Of a DNA stretch of 64,000 bases, positions 53,980 through 63,212 are shown in pieces. The notes beneath the pieces are model-generated. The model ran no database searches. It had not been told where the DNA came from and saw nothing but the letters and a program-made list of their open reading frames with translations. The stretch's first letter is position 1. The number at the start of each line of letters is the position of its first letter. Made by a program: the position numbers and the translations under genes. This DNA is from Stenotrophomonas rhizophila (lineage in GTDB: Bacteria > Pseudomonadota > Gammaproteobacteria > Xanthomonadales > Xanthomonadaceae): assembly GCF_007667275.1 (NCBI RefSeq), contig NZ_VDQT01000002.1, positions 985,117 to 1,049,116 on the forward strand. The letters run 5' to 3'.

Positions 53980-55356
53980 CTACCGCGGCGAAGCCACCGC
54001 CCGATCAGACGACACGCCCTTCCTCTTGCCCGGGCTGCTGTCCTCGGTCATCAGGTTGTCGCTGCCGAAGTCGGTGTCCACGTCCAGCCAGCGCTGCGCG
54101 GGCAGGCCCATCGCTGCGTCGAGCACGGTGGGCAGCAGGCCGCTGGGCAGGCTGCTTTCGCCGTTCCACATGATGGCGATGCCGAGGTCGCGCTCTGGTA
54201 CCAGCGCCACCAGGCCACGGTAGCCCTGCACGGCGCCGGCGTGGAAGACCACTTCATGCCCGGCGTAATCGAAGTTGCGCCAGCCCAGTGCGTAGCCGGC
54301 CGAATGCAGGCGCTCGCGTCGCCAGCCCGAGCGCATCTCGCCCGGCGTGTTGACCAGGGTGGAATGCAGGGTGGCCAGCAACGGCGCAGGCAGCACGTCG
54401 GGGCGGTGCCCGGTGTGCGCCAGCAGCCACTGCGCCATGTCCGCGGCGCTGGCGTTGACGCCGGCCGCAGGCGCAAGGCGGTAGTAGGTGGGCTTCGGGG
54501 TCAGCGACACCCAGCCGTTGCGGCTGCGCACGTGCGGGCGTGCCCAGCGCGAACTTGCCTGGATGCCGGCCAGGCCCATGCTGGCGTCGTCCATGCCCAG
54601 CGGTTTGAACAGGCGACGTTCCACCGACTGCTCATAGAAGCTGCCGGAGGCGGCGTAGACCACGTCGCCGATCAGGCTGAAGGCCACGTTCTGGTACGCG
54701 TAGCAGTCGCCCGGCAGGCACTTGAGCGAGGTCGAGGCCAGCTTGTGGGTGAGCGTGTAGTACTCGGCGTTGGCTTCCACGTCGCGGTCGTAGGCGTTGT
54801 ACGGCAGGCCAACGCGGTGGCTGAGCACGTCGGCCACGGTCAGCCGCTCGGTCGCCTCGGGGCTGTTGAGCTGGAAGCCGGGCACGTAGTCGGTGACCTT
54901 GCTGTCCCAGCGCAGGGTGCCGTCGTTGACCAGCAGCCCGGCCATGGTGCCGGCGAAGGCCTTCGACAACGAGGCCAGGCGGAACACCGTGTGGGCGTCG
55001 ACCATCTGCGGGTTGTTGACGTCGGTGACGCCATAGCCTCGCGCGCTGAGCACGCGGCCGCCCTGCACGATCGCCACGGCCATGCCGGGCACGCGTTCGC
55101 CGTAGGTGAGCTGCTGCGCCATCGCTTCGATGTTGGCCACGTTGAACCCGGCGGCCGGCGGCAGCACCTTGGGGTTGGTCGAGGTGGCGCGGTAGGCCGC
55201 AGGCTGGGTGTGCGCGATGGCAGGCGCCGCGCTGTTCTCGATGTTGACCGGGAACGCGGGGGTCTGGGCGGTGGACGACATGGCGATGGGCATCAGCATG
55301 CCCAACAACCCGGTTGCCGCCGAACGGATCGGTCGGCGCCTGCTGTTCTGATTCAT
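53980..55356 (-). CDS. Serine beta-lactamase/class C-like hydrolase (secreted)
   Basis: 458 residues from the ATG at 55356. The signal region is LLGMLMPIAMSSTAQ. Beta-lactamase fold motifs are present: the nucleophile SLSK (FRLASLSKAFAGTMAG), the YxN equivalent YQN (CYAYQNVAFSLIG), and HAG near the C-terminus (VVFHAGAVQGYRGLVAL) in place of KTG. HAG rather than KTG is usual in esterase- or peptidase-type members (EstB, LACTB, Pab87-like), so drug hydrolysis is not implied. Exported to the periplasm; the substrate is unknown. Confidence 0.85.
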   Translation of the reverse strand: MNQNSRRRPIRSAATGLLGMLMPIAMSSTAQTPAFPVNIENSAAPAIAHTQPAAYRATSTNPKVLPPAAGFNVANIEAMAQQLTYGERVPGMAVAIVQGGRVLSARGYGVTDVNNPQMVDAHTVFRLASLSKAFAGTMAGLLVNDGTLRWDSKVTDYVPGFQLNSPEATERLTVADVLSHRVGLPYNAYDRDVEANAEYYTLTHKLASTSLKCLPGDCYAYQNVAFSLIGDVVYAASGSFYEQSVERRLFKPLGMDDASMGLAGIQASSRWARPHVRSRNGWVSLTPKPTYYRLAPAAGVNASAADMAQWLLAHTGHRPDVLPAPLLATLHSTLVNTPGEMRSGWRRERLHSAGYALGWRNFDYAGHEVVFHAGAVQGYRGLVALVPERDLGIAIMWNGESSLPSGLLPTVLDAAMGLPAQRWLDVDTDFGSDNLMTEDSSPGKRKGVSSDRAVASPR

Positions 55357-55497
55357 CGTGTGGGGACCTGTGCGCGCTGCGTGGGCCGATTCTAGCGCCG
55401 CTTTTCGTGATTGCACAAACGAAGCGAAGATGAATGCGTATCGCATTGAAAAGGCCCGGTTTTTGCAGGGAGGGGGGCGGACCATGTAAGGGCCTGT

Positions 55498-57078
55498 TCA
55501 GGTAGCGCGCAGCCACGCTGCGGCGCGCTCGGCGATCATCAGGGTCGGGGCGTTGGTATTGCCGCTGACCAGGGTCGGCATGACCGAGGCATCGACGACG
55601 CGCAGGCCGCGCGCGCCGTGCACGCGCAGCTGCGGGTCGACCACGGCATCGGCGTGCTGGCCGATCGCGCAGGTGCCGACCGGGTGGTAGATGGTCTCGG
55701 CCTTGGCGCGGATGAAGGCCTCCAGCGCGGCGTCGTCCAGGTCGGCGCGGGTGGGGAAGATCGGCGCGCCGCGCCAGCGGTCGAATGCGGGCTGGCCGAG
55801 GATGTGCCGGGACATGTGCACGCAGTGCTTCATCATCGCCATGTCGTGGCCCTCGGCGTCGCCAAGGTAGTTGGGCTCGATCCGCGGCGGCGAGCGGGGG
55901 TCGGCATCGCGCAGCTGGATGCGCCCCCGGCTGCGCGGGTGCAGCGCACACGCGTGCAGGGTGTAACCGTCGCCGGGCAGGCGGTGGCGGCCGTGGTCGT
56001 CGAGCATGGCGGGCACGAAGTGGAACTGCACGTCGGCACCGGCGTCGCGGGCCAGTGGCGAGCGGGCGAAGCCACCGGCTTCGGCGATGTTGCTGGTACC
56101 GGCGCCGCGGCGACCGCGCAGGAAGTAGTCGAACGCTATCCGGGCCTGGTTGCTGCGGTCGTAGCTGATCCCGGGATGGGTGTGCACCAGGGTGCAGATG
56201 TCCAGGTGGTCCTGCAGGTTGCCGCCGACGCCGGGCAGATCGAGGCGGGTGCTGATGCCGTGGGCGCGCAGCTGCCGCTGCGGGCCGATCCCGGACAGCA
56301 GCAACAGGTGCGGGGAATGCACCGCGCCGGCGCTGAGGATGACCTCGCGCGCGGCGTGGGCATGCTGGTGCGCGCCGCGGTGGTGGTAGTACACGCCGGT
56401 GGCGGCATCGCCGCGGAAGCTCAGCATGCGCGCGCGTGCGCCGGTCAGCACGGTGAGGTTGCGGCGCGCGCGCGCGGGCCGCAGGTAGGCGGTGGCGCTG
56501 GAGCAGCGCGCGCCGTCGCGCTGGGTGACCTGGTACAGGCCGGCGCCGCGCTGGTCGGCGCCGTTGAAGTCATCGTTGCGCGGGTGGCCGGCTTCGACCG
56601 CGGCGTCGACGAAGGCGTCGGAAAGCGGATTGTGGTGGCGCAGGTCGGACACCGACAGCGGGCCTGCGTCGCCGTGGAAGGCGCTGGCGCCGCGGCTGTT
56701 GGTTTCGCCGTGCAGGAACCAGGGCAGCACCTGCGACCAGTCCCAGCCGGTGGCACCGGCGGCGGCCCAGCGGTCGTAGTCGGCGGGGACGCCGCGGATG
56801 TAGCACATGGCGTTGATGGCGCTGGAGCCGCCGAGCACCTTGCCGCGCGGCCACCATAGGCGGCGCCCGTCCAGGGCGGGTTGCGGTTCGGTGTACAGGT
56901 TCCAGTTGATGCGGCGGTTGTTGACCAGCCGGGCCAGGCCGGCCGGCATGTGGATGAAGGGGTTGCGGTCGCGCGGGCCGGCTTCGAGCAGCAGCACGCG
57001 GCAGTGCGGGTCGTCGCTGAGCCGGTTGGCCAGCACGCAGCCAGCCGATCCGGCGCCGACGATGATGTAGTCGTACAT
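55498..57078 (-). CDS. GMC family FAD-dependent oxidoreductase (choline/alcohol dehydrogenase type)
   Basis: 526 residues from the ATG at 57078. FAD-binding Rossmann motif YIIVGAGSAGCVLANRLS, GMC signature 1 (RGKVLGGSSAINAMCYIRG), signature 2 (GAVHSPHLLLLSGIGP), and a C-terminal active-site region YHPVGTCAIG with VVDASVMPTLVSGNTNAPT. The His/Asn pair for alcohol oxidation is therefore present. Closest in style to BetA/AlkJ. With no betaine or alkane genes nearby, the physiological alcohol cannot be named. Stands alone between divergent and same-strand neighbours. Confidence 0.9.
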   Translation of the reverse strand: MYDYIIVGAGSAGCVLANRLSDDPHCRVLLLEAGPRDRNPFIHMPAGLARLVNNRRINWNLYTEPQPALDGRRLWWPRGKVLGGSSAINAMCYIRGVPADYDRWAAAGATGWDWSQVLPWFLHGETNSRGASAFHGDAGPLSVSDLRHHNPLSDAFVDAAVEAGHPRNDDFNGADQRGAGLYQVTQRDGARCSSATAYLRPARARRNLTVLTGARARMLSFRGDAATGVYYHHRGAHQHAHAAREVILSAGAVHSPHLLLLSGIGPQRQLRAHGISTRLDLPGVGGNLQDHLDICTLVHTHPGISYDRSNQARIAFDYFLRGRRGAGTSNIAEAGGFARSPLARDAGADVQFHFVPAMLDDHGRHRLPGDGYTLHACALHPRSRGRIQLRDADPRSPPRIEPNYLGDAEGHDMAMMKHCVHMSRHILGQPAFDRWRGAPIFPTRADLDDAALEAFIRAKAETIYHPVGTCAIGQHADAVVDPQLRVHGARGLRVVDASVMPTLVSGNTNAPTLMIAERAAAWLRAT

Positions 57079-57197
57079 GTCCGTTCCCCAACGGTGTTCG
57101 GACCAGCATAAGGCAGTCGTTGCCGCACCGGGTCGCACTGGCGATGTTGCGGTGCATCGTTTACCGTGCGCGCTTCCTCGCCCGGATTGCCCACGCC

Positions 57198-58529
57198 ATG
57201 ACCACCGCATCCCCGACCGCGCCGACCGGCCTGCGCGCGGCGCTGCGCCAGTCGCCGCCGCTGCTCTGGGCCTGCGTGTACTTCTTCTGCCTGCTCAGCG
57301 GCTACTACGTGCTGCGCCCGGTGCGCGAGGCGATGGCGGCGTCGGCCGACCTGCAGGCGGTGTTCCCGCCGGCCCTGATCGGCTGGTTCGCGGGGCGCGG
57401 GATCGCGCTGCAGGACTTCGTGCTGCAGGTGCTGTTCACCGGTGTGTTCGTGATCATGGTGGTGCTGCAGCCGCTGTACGGGGCGCTGGTGAGCCGCTAT
57501 CCGCGGCGGGTGTTCCTGCCGCTGGTATACGGCTTCTTCATCGCGACGCTGCTGGGCTTCTACGTGCTGTTCGACAGCGGGGTACCGGGCCGGGGGATGC
57601 TGTTCTTCTTCTGGGCGGCGGTGTTCAACCTGTTCGCGGTGGCGGTGTTCTGGAGCTTCATGGCGGACGTGTTCTCCAACGTGCAGGCGCGGGCGTTCTA
57701 CGGCTATATCGGCGCGGCGGGGACGATCGGGGCGTTCCTCGGGCCGACGCTCACCTCGACGCTGGTGCAGCGGGTAGGGATCGCCAACCTGATGCTGGTG
57801 TCGGCGGGGTTCCTGTGCATCTGCCTGTTCTGCATCTGGCGGCTGCGGCTGTGGGCGGTGGCGCGCGAGCGGGAGCAGCAGCTGGTGTCGGGTGAAACGC
57901 CGATGGGCGGGGGCGTGCTGGACGGGCTGAAACTGATCGCGCGCGAGCCGCTGCTGCGCTGGCTGGCGCTGATGGTGGTGTTCGGGGTGGGGATCGGGAC
58001 GCTGCTGTACAACGAGCAGGCGTCGATCGTGCGGCGCCTGTACACGGACCCGGCGGCGAGTACGGCGTTCTATTCGCGGATCGACCTGGCGATCAATGCG
58101 CTGACGCTGGTGCTGCAGCTGGGGGTGACGCGCTGGCTGCTGTCGCGCTTCGGGATCGCGCCAGCGCTGCTAATCCCGGGCTTTGCGATCATCGCCGGCT
58201 TTTCGGTGCTGGCGGCGTCGCCGCTGCCGGTGATGGTGGCGATCGTGCAGGTGCTGACGCGGGCCAGCGAGTTCTCGCTGGCCAAGCCGGCCCGCGAGAC
58301 GATCTTCACCCGGGTGGACCGGCAATGGCGCTACAAGGCGGGTGCGGCGATCGACACGGTGGTGTACCGGGCCGGTGACCTGACCTTCGCGTGGGTGCAC
58401 AAGGGGCTGTCGCTGTTCGGTTCGCGGGCGGTGTTCGCGGGCGGCCTGGTGGTGGCGGGGATCATGACGATGGCGGCGTTCGGGCTGCTGCGCGAAGAAA
58501 AGAAGCTGCCGGCCGAGCGGCCGGAGTAA
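57198..58529 (+). CDS. MFS/NTP-exchange-like membrane transporter
   Basis: 443 residues from the ATG at 57198, with about 12 membrane helices. The N-terminus LWACVYFFCLLSGYYVLRPV followed by REAM is typical of a family distantly related to ATP/ADP exchangers and MFS carriers. Other recognisable parts are VFWSFMADVFSNVQARAFYG, a central cytoplasmic loop, and LAKPARETIFTRVDRQWRYK with YKAGAAIDTVVYR. Homologues are annotated only as transporters, and the cargo is unknown. The small DUF1304 gene follows 29 nt later. Confidence 0.82.
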   Translation: MTTASPTAPTGLRAALRQSPPLLWACVYFFCLLSGYYVLRPVREAMAASADLQAVFPPALIGWFAGRGIALQDFVLQVLFTGVFVIMVVLQPLYGALVSRYPRRVFLPLVYGFFIATLLGFYVLFDSGVPGRGMLFFFWAAVFNLFAVAVFWSFMADVFSNVQARAFYGYIGAAGTIGAFLGPTLTSTLVQRVGIANLMLVSAGFLCICLFCIWRLRLWAVAREREQQLVSGETPMGGGVLDGLKLIAREPLLRWLALMVVFGVGIGTLLYNEQASIVRRLYTDPAASTAFYSRIDLAINALTLVLQLGVTRWLLSRFGIAPALLIPGFAIIAGFSVLAASPLPVMVAIVQVLTRASEFSLAKPARETIFTRVDRQWRYKAGAAIDTVVYRAGDLTFAWVHKGLSLFGSRAVFAGGLVVAGIMTMAAFGLLREEKKLPAERPE

Positions 58530-58558
58530 GCTGTTTCCAACTTGTTCGAGGTGTGCGC

Positions 58559-58915
58559 ATGTACTGGACCGCGGTAATCCTGACCCTGGTGGTCGCGCTG
58601 TTGCACGTGTACTTCCTGGTGCTGGAAATGTTCCTGTGGACGCGCCCGCTGGGCCTGAAGACGTTCCGCAACACGCCGGAGAAGGCGGAGCTCACCCGCG
58701 TGCTGGCGGCCAACCAGGGCCTCTACAACGGCTTCCTGGCGGCGGGCCTGTTCTGGGGCCTGTTCGACCACCTGCCTATGCTGGTGAACTTCATGCTGGG
58801 CTGCGTGATCGTGGCGGGCGTGTACGGTGCCTACAGCGTCAACAAGCGCATCTTCATCATCCAGGCCTTCCCGGCCATCCTGGCGGTCATCGCCTGGCAG
58901 TTCGTGCCGGCATAA
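58559..58915 (+). CDS. DUF1304 family small membrane protein
   Basis: 118 residues, four membrane helices. WTAVILTLVVALLHVYFLVL, the FLWTRPLG motif and LAANQGLYNGFLAAGLFWG define DUF1304. Uncharacterised family. Probably cotranscribed with the transporter gene 29 nt upstream. Confidence 0.88.
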   Translation: MYWTAVILTLVVALLHVYFLVLEMFLWTRPLGLKTFRNTPEKAELTRVLAANQGLYNGFLAAGLFWGLFDHLPMLVNFMLGCVIVAGVYGAYSVNKRIFIIQAFPAILAVIAWQFVPA

Positions 58916-58935
58916 CCGCCGTCGCACGCAATCCC

Positions 58936-58960
58936 GTAGAGCCGGGCTCTGCCCGGCTGC
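58936..58960. repeat. SMAG-type repeat
   Basis: GTAGAGCCGGGCTCTGCCCG followed by GCTGC: a GTAG head with AGCCGGGC/GCCCGGCT stem. It lies in the 262-bp convergent gap between the DUF1304 gene and the thioesterase-like gene; the rest of that gap shows nothing. Confidence 0.85.
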
Positions 58961-59177
58961 CTTGACGGCAACGGCGTTCTCCGCTCTATTTTCATGCGTT
59001 ACCGGGCGGGTTGGCATCATGGGCGGTCGTTTGGGAACCGACCCTACCGCAGGAGGGCACCGCCTCGGGACACGCCGCGCGTGCCTGGTTTTTCCATCCG
59101 CACACGACCCACCATCGGGGCTGCCCGACGGCCGCCCCAGCACGTATCAACCGAAACGCTGCTCTTCGCGCACAAAG

Positions 59178-59651
59178 TCAACCGCGCTTGACCGGCGACA
59201 TCCACATATCAATCCGCGCTTCGAACACGACTGTTCCGGCGGTGTCGCAAATCTGCACGTTCACCGGCAGCGCGTAGCCTGCATCCGCGGTGACGACAGG
59301 CTGCGCCGGCGTGGCCACCGCATGCTGCGTACCGGTCGCCTTGGCCAGGTACTTCACCTCCATGCCCTTGGGGATCCAGCGCATGCCCTTGGGCAGGGAG
59401 GCATCGACCATCAGCCCGGCGGTGAGCTCGGCCAGGTTGCACAGCGCGATCGCGTGCACGGTGCCGATGTGGTTGGTGACCCGGCGCCGGTGCGCGATGC
59501 GGCCTTCGCAGCGGCCCGGTTCGAGCACGGTGATATGCGGCGCGATGCTGGCGAAGTAGGGCGCCTTGAAGCAGACCGCGCGCGAGAACAGCCATTGGCC
59601 GGCCGGCCAGCGCTGCATGCGGCGGTAGAGGGTCAAGAGGGGCGCGGACAT
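59178..59651 (-). CDS. DUF4442/hotdog-fold thioesterase-like protein
   Basis: 157 residues from the ATG at 59651. Hotdog fold of the PaaI/YiiD-like DUF4442 group: FKAPYFASIAPHITVLEPGR, VTNHIGTVHAIALCNLAELT (substrate helix with the conserved NHxGTxHA) and MEVKYLAKATG. Probably hydrolyses an acyl-CoA. It lies 85 nt after fadE on the same strand, beyond a terminator, consistent with a role in fatty-acid turnover. Confidence 0.83.
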   Translation of the reverse strand: MSAPLLTLYRRMQRWPAGQWLFSRAVCFKAPYFASIAPHITVLEPGRCEGRIAHRRRVTNHIGTVHAIALCNLAELTAGLMVDASLPKGMRWIPKGMEVKYLAKATGTQHAVATPAQPVVTADAGYALPVNVQICDTAGTVVFEARIDMWMSPVKRG

Positions 59652-59687
59652 CAGGAAGTCTCCTGGAAAAACAGCAAGGGGCAATGA

Positions 59688-59715
59688 AAAACGGCGGACC
59701 GAAGTCCGCCGTTTT
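59688..59715 (-). terminator. Rho-independent terminator after fadE
   Basis: Minus strand: AAAACGGCGGAC-TTCG-GTCCGCCGTTTT, a 12-bp perfect stem with a TTCG tetraloop ending in T, 20 nt past the fadE stop. Confidence 0.9.
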
Positions 59716-59735
59716 GAGGTCCATCGAGGCTGGCG

Positions 59736-62216
59736 TTATGCCGCTTCCTGCGACTGCGCGTCCTTGCGTTCGCGGTCGTAGTAGCTGGCCGAACGCAGTT
59801 CGTGCGGCTCGAAATCGTCCACCGTGATCGTATCCATGGTCAGCGTGCGCAGCTCTTCCAGCAGCGTGCGCTCGTCCTGGGTGATCACGCCCTCGGCCAC
59901 GGCCTCGTCCAGCTGGGCGTTGAAGTCCAGCGCTTCGATGCCCTTGGTCTTGAGCGCCTTGAGGAACTTGCGCTCCACCGGCTCGGCCATGATCGCCTTG
60001 GACAGGTAGCTGTTGATGCGGCCACCCGGGTTGTTCTCGCACGGGGTCAGGAACACCCCGCTGGCCAGGCGGTCGCGGGCCTCGTTCGGCGCCATCAGCA
60101 GCGCCGCCACGCGGTGGCCCAGGCGGTCGCCCGGAGCCTCGGCACGACGGCCGAACGGGAAGATCAGCAGCCACATCAGCCAGCCGATCGGACGGATCGG
60201 GAAGTTGCGCAGCGCCGCCGACAGCGACTCCTCGATCTTGTGCACACTGTCATGGAACGCCCAGGCCAGCAGCGGCTGGTCGGCCACCGGTGCACCTTCG
60301 TCGTGGTAACGCTTGAGCATCGCGCTGGTCATGTACACATGGCTCAGCACGTCGCCCAGGCGGCCCGACAGCGATTCCTTGAACTTCAGCTTGCCGCCCA
60401 GCGTCATCATCGAGATGTCCGCCATCAGCGCCAGGTTGGCCGAATACCGGTCCAGCTTGCGGAAGTAGCGGCGGGTGTAGGCATCGCCCGGGGCCGCGCC
60501 GAAGCGCGCACCGGTCAGGCCCAGCCAGAACGAACGCACCGCGTTGGAAATACCGAAGCGGATGTGCCCGAACAGGCTGCGGTCGAAGGACTGCAGGCCG
60601 GCCTTGGTGTCCGGATCCTGCGCCGCCTTCATTTCCTGCAGCACCCACGGGTGGCAGAGGATCGCACCCTGGCCGAAGATCAGCAGGCTGCGGGTCATGA
60701 TGTTCGCGCCTTCCACCGTGATCGCGATCGGCGCGGCCTGCCAGCTGCGGCCGGCGAAGTTGCGCGGCCCCAGGATGATGCCCTTGCCGCCGATCACGTC
60801 CATCACGTCCGAGATCACTTCACGGCTCATGGTGGTGCAGTGGTACTTGGCGATGGCCGACGGCACCGACGGCACGTCGCCGCGGTCCACCGCCGCCGCA
60901 GTGGCCTGGCACAGCGCGCTGATCGCATAGGCCTTGCCGCCGATGCGCGCCAGCGCCTCTTCCACGCCCTCGAAGCGGCCGACCGACAGGCCGAACTGCT
61001 TGCGGATGCGCGCATAGGCACCGGTGACCACCGCGCCGGCCTTGGCACCGCCGCTGGCGGTCGAGGGCAGGGTGATCGAGCGGCCCACGGCCAGGCACTC
61101 GTTGAGCATGTTCCAGCCCTTGCCGGCCTTCTCGGCACCGCCGATCAGCTGGGTGAGCGGAATGAACACGTCCTTGCCGCGGATCGGACCGTTCTGGAAG
61201 GTCGAGTTCAGCGGGAAGTGGCGGCGGCCGATTTCAACGCCGGCGGTGTCGCGCGGCAGCAGGCCCAGGGTGATGCCGATGTCGCGGGTCGAACCGATCA
61301 GGCCGTCCGGGTCGTACATGCGGAAGGCCATGCCGATCAGCGTCGCGACCGGGGCCAGGGTGATGTAGCGCTTGTCGAAGGTCAGCCTGACGCCGAGCAC
61401 CTGCTCGCCGTTCCACTCGCCCTTGCAGACGATGCCGTAATCGGGAATCGAGGTCGCGTCCGAACCGGCGAACGGACCGGTCAGGCCGAAGCACGGCACT
61501 TCGCGGCCGTCGGCCAGGCGCGGCAGATACTGGTCCTTCTGTTCCTGGGTGCCGTAATGCACCAGCAGTTCGCCCGGGCCCAGCGAATTCGGCACGCCGA
61601 CGGTGGAGCTGACCACGCTCGACACCGACGCCAGCTTCTGGATCACCTTGTGGTGGGCCAGCGCGCTGAAGCCCAGGCCGCCGTATTCCTTCGGGATGAT
61701 CATGCCGAAGAACCTGTTCTTCTTGATGAAGGCCCACAGTTCCGGCGGCAGGTCGGCATGGACGTGGGTGATCTCCCAGTCGTTGACCATCGCGCACAGT
61801 TCTTCCACCGGGCCATCCAGGAAGGCCTGTTCTTCAGCGGTGAGCTGCGGCTTGGGATAGTTGAGCAGCTTGTTCCAGTCCGGGTCACCGGTGAACAGCT
61901 CGCCTTCGAAACCGACCGAGCCGGTTTCCAGGGCGATGCGCTCGGTCTGCGACAGCGGCGGCAGCACCTTGCGGAACACCTTCATCATCGGCGCGGTCAG
62001 CAGCGGCTTGCGGATGAACGGCAGCAGCAGCGGTACGGCGATGACGGCGACGATCGCCGCTGCCACGATCGTGGCGGTCTGGTTGACCCAGGGAATGAAC
62101 CAGCAGGCCGCCAGCAGCGCCAGGCTGGCCAGCGTCCAGGTGATCAGTCGCATCCGATGGTAGGCGACGATGGCGCCTGCCAGCAGGATGGCGAGGAAGG
62201 GAACGACATAGCTCAT
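59736..62216 (-). CDS. fadE: Acyl-CoA dehydrogenase FadE
   Basis: 826 residues, close to E. coli FadE (814). Two or three N-terminal hydrophobic segments (VVPFLAILLAGAIVAY, TIVAAAIVAVIAVPLLLPFI) anchor it. The dehydrogenase core has FGLTGPFAGSDATSIPD (FAD/substrate motif), FDKRYITLAPVATLIG and KYHCTTMSREVISDVMDVIG. A long C-terminal extension specific to FadE (NNPGGRINSYLSKAI) ends the protein. It catalyses the first step of fatty acid beta-oxidation. Its ATG overlaps the stop of the hydrolase gene by 4 nt, so both are read from the promoter at 63117-63144. Confidence 0.94.
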   Translation of the reverse strand: MSYVVPFLAILLAGAIVAYHRMRLITWTLASLALLAACWFIPWVNQTATIVAAAIVAVIAVPLLLPFIRKPLLTAPMMKVFRKVLPPLSQTERIALETGSVGFEGELFTGDPDWNKLLNYPKPQLTAEEQAFLDGPVEELCAMVNDWEITHVHADLPPELWAFIKKNRFFGMIIPKEYGGLGFSALAHHKVIQKLASVSSVVSSTVGVPNSLGPGELLVHYGTQEQKDQYLPRLADGREVPCFGLTGPFAGSDATSIPDYGIVCKGEWNGEQVLGVRLTFDKRYITLAPVATLIGMAFRMYDPDGLIGSTRDIGITLGLLPRDTAGVEIGRRHFPLNSTFQNGPIRGKDVFIPLTQLIGGAEKAGKGWNMLNECLAVGRSITLPSTASGGAKAGAVVTGAYARIRKQFGLSVGRFEGVEEALARIGGKAYAISALCQATAAAVDRGDVPSVPSAIAKYHCTTMSREVISDVMDVIGGKGIILGPRNFAGRSWQAAPIAITVEGANIMTRSLLIFGQGAILCHPWVLQEMKAAQDPDTKAGLQSFDRSLFGHIRFGISNAVRSFWLGLTGARFGAAPGDAYTRRYFRKLDRYSANLALMADISMMTLGGKLKFKESLSGRLGDVLSHVYMTSAMLKRYHDEGAPVADQPLLAWAFHDSVHKIEESLSAALRNFPIRPIGWLMWLLIFPFGRRAEAPGDRLGHRVAALLMAPNEARDRLASGVFLTPCENNPGGRINSYLSKAIMAEPVERKFLKALKTKGIEALDFNAQLDEAVAEGVITQDERTLLEELRTLTMDTITVDDFEPHELRSASYYDRERKDAQSQEAA

Positions 62217-63109
62217 GAGCGTGCTCCGGTGACGTGCTCGGTTGTGGCGGACAGTGCCACGGCGGAGGCCGAGGGCAACACGTCCAGATAGTCCAACACA
62301 GTAGCGGTAAAGGCGTTGTTGTCGTCGCCGGCGACCATGTGGGTGGCCTCCGGAAGCTGCACGTGGCGTGCGTGCGGCACCAACGCCAGGAATTCGGCCA
62401 CCGTCTGCGGGGTGACCAGGGTGCTGCGTCCGCCGCTGACCAGCAGCACCGGGCATTTGACCTGGCGCGCTGCTTCGGCGAGCGCGTCCTGGTGCTGTTC
62501 GCTGTCGCGTGCCAGTTCCGCGACCAGGCGCGGATCCCAATGCCAGCGCCAGCGGCCGTGGCCGTCCTCGCGCAGCAGCGCACGCAGCGCGTCCTCCGAC
62601 TTGCGTGGACGTTGCGGCATGTAGGCCGAGATCACATCGGCGGCCTGTTCCAGCGTCGCGAACCCGTCCGGGTGCGCGGTCATGAACTGCAGGATCTTTT
62701 CGACCCCGGCCGTGTCCCAGCGCGGGGTGATGTCCACCAGCACCATCGCCGAAAACAGGCCCGGCCAGCGCGCTTCGGCCAGCAGGCCGAACAGCCCGCC
62801 CATCGAGGCGGCGACCAGCACCGGCGGCTGCGGCTGTTCGCCGGCCAGCACGATCAGGTCATCGGCGAACTGCTCGCCGTGGTAGGGCAGGGTGGCCGGG
62901 TTCCAGTCCGAATCGCCATGGCCGCGCGCATCGTAGGCCAGGGTCTGGTAGCCCGCGGCCTGCAGTGCGTGCGCCGTGCTCGTCCAGGCGTGCCGGGTCT
63001 GGCCGAAGCCGTGGGCGAACAGCACGGTGCCGCGGCGGCCGGGGTCGCTGCGGGTGGCAGCCAGCACGGTGTCGTGGGCGGCGGTCAGGCGGAGGGTGGG
63101 CGTTACCAT
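62213..63109 (-). CDS. Alpha/beta hydrolase
   Basis: 298 residues from the ATG at 63109. Alpha/beta hydrolase fold: oxyanion motif LFAHGFGQTRHAW, nucleophile elbow VAASMGGLFGL (Ser), an Asp near CPVLLVSGGRSTLVTP, and catalytic His in LPEATHMVAGDD. Probably an esterase or acyl-CoA/lipid hydrolase feeding fadE, with which it overlaps by 4 nt. The start lies only about 8 nt downstream of the predicted -10 box, and no Shine-Dalgarno is visible, suggesting a leaderless message. Confidence 0.88.
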   Translation of the reverse strand: MVTPTLRLTAAHDTVLAATRSDPGRRGTVLFAHGFGQTRHAWTSTAHALQAAGYQTLAYDARGHGDSDWNPATLPYHGEQFADDLIVLAGEQPQPPVLVAASMGGLFGLLAEARWPGLFSAMVLVDITPRWDTAGVEKILQFMTAHPDGFATLEQAADVISAYMPQRPRKSEDALRALLREDGHGRWRWHWDPRLVAELARDSEQHQDALAEAARQVKCPVLLVSGGRSTLVTPQTVAEFLALVPHARHVQLPEATHMVAGDDNNAFTATVLDYLDVLPSASAVALSATTEHVTGARS

Positions 63110-63159
63110 ACCGGCTAGTATGGACCTGCCTTTGGGCGTGTCAATACCGGTAGGTATGG
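63106..63159. promoter_or_regulatory. Two matching palindromic operators (probable TetR sites)
   Basis: CCATAC-CGGCTA-GTATGG at 63106-63123 and CAATACCGGTAGGTATGG at 63142-63159 agree at 15 of 18 positions and are each inverted repeats of an ATACC/GGTAT type. They lie between the divergent hydrolase and TetR genes, 36 bp apart start to start. The first covers the -10 and start codon of the hydrolase, and the second covers its -35. Confidence 0.75.
63117..63144 (-). promoter_or_regulatory. Predicted promoter of the hydrolase-fadE operon
   Basis: On the minus strand: TTGACA (63144-63139), 16-bp spacer, CATACT (63122-63117). Transcription would begin within a few bases of the hydrolase ATG at 63109. 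Both boxes are embedded in the two palindromes. Confidence 0.65.
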
Positions 63160-63212
63160 TGGGTCGATCAATTCCACACAAACCGACCCCGGCGTATGGT
63201 TAAATCATCAGC

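Noticed and set aside
53980..55356. Antibiotic resistance beta-lactamase
   Set aside because: The active-site motifs are SxxK, YxN and HAG, not KTG. The protein fits the broad serine-hydrolase group, and drug hydrolysis is not supported by sequence alone.
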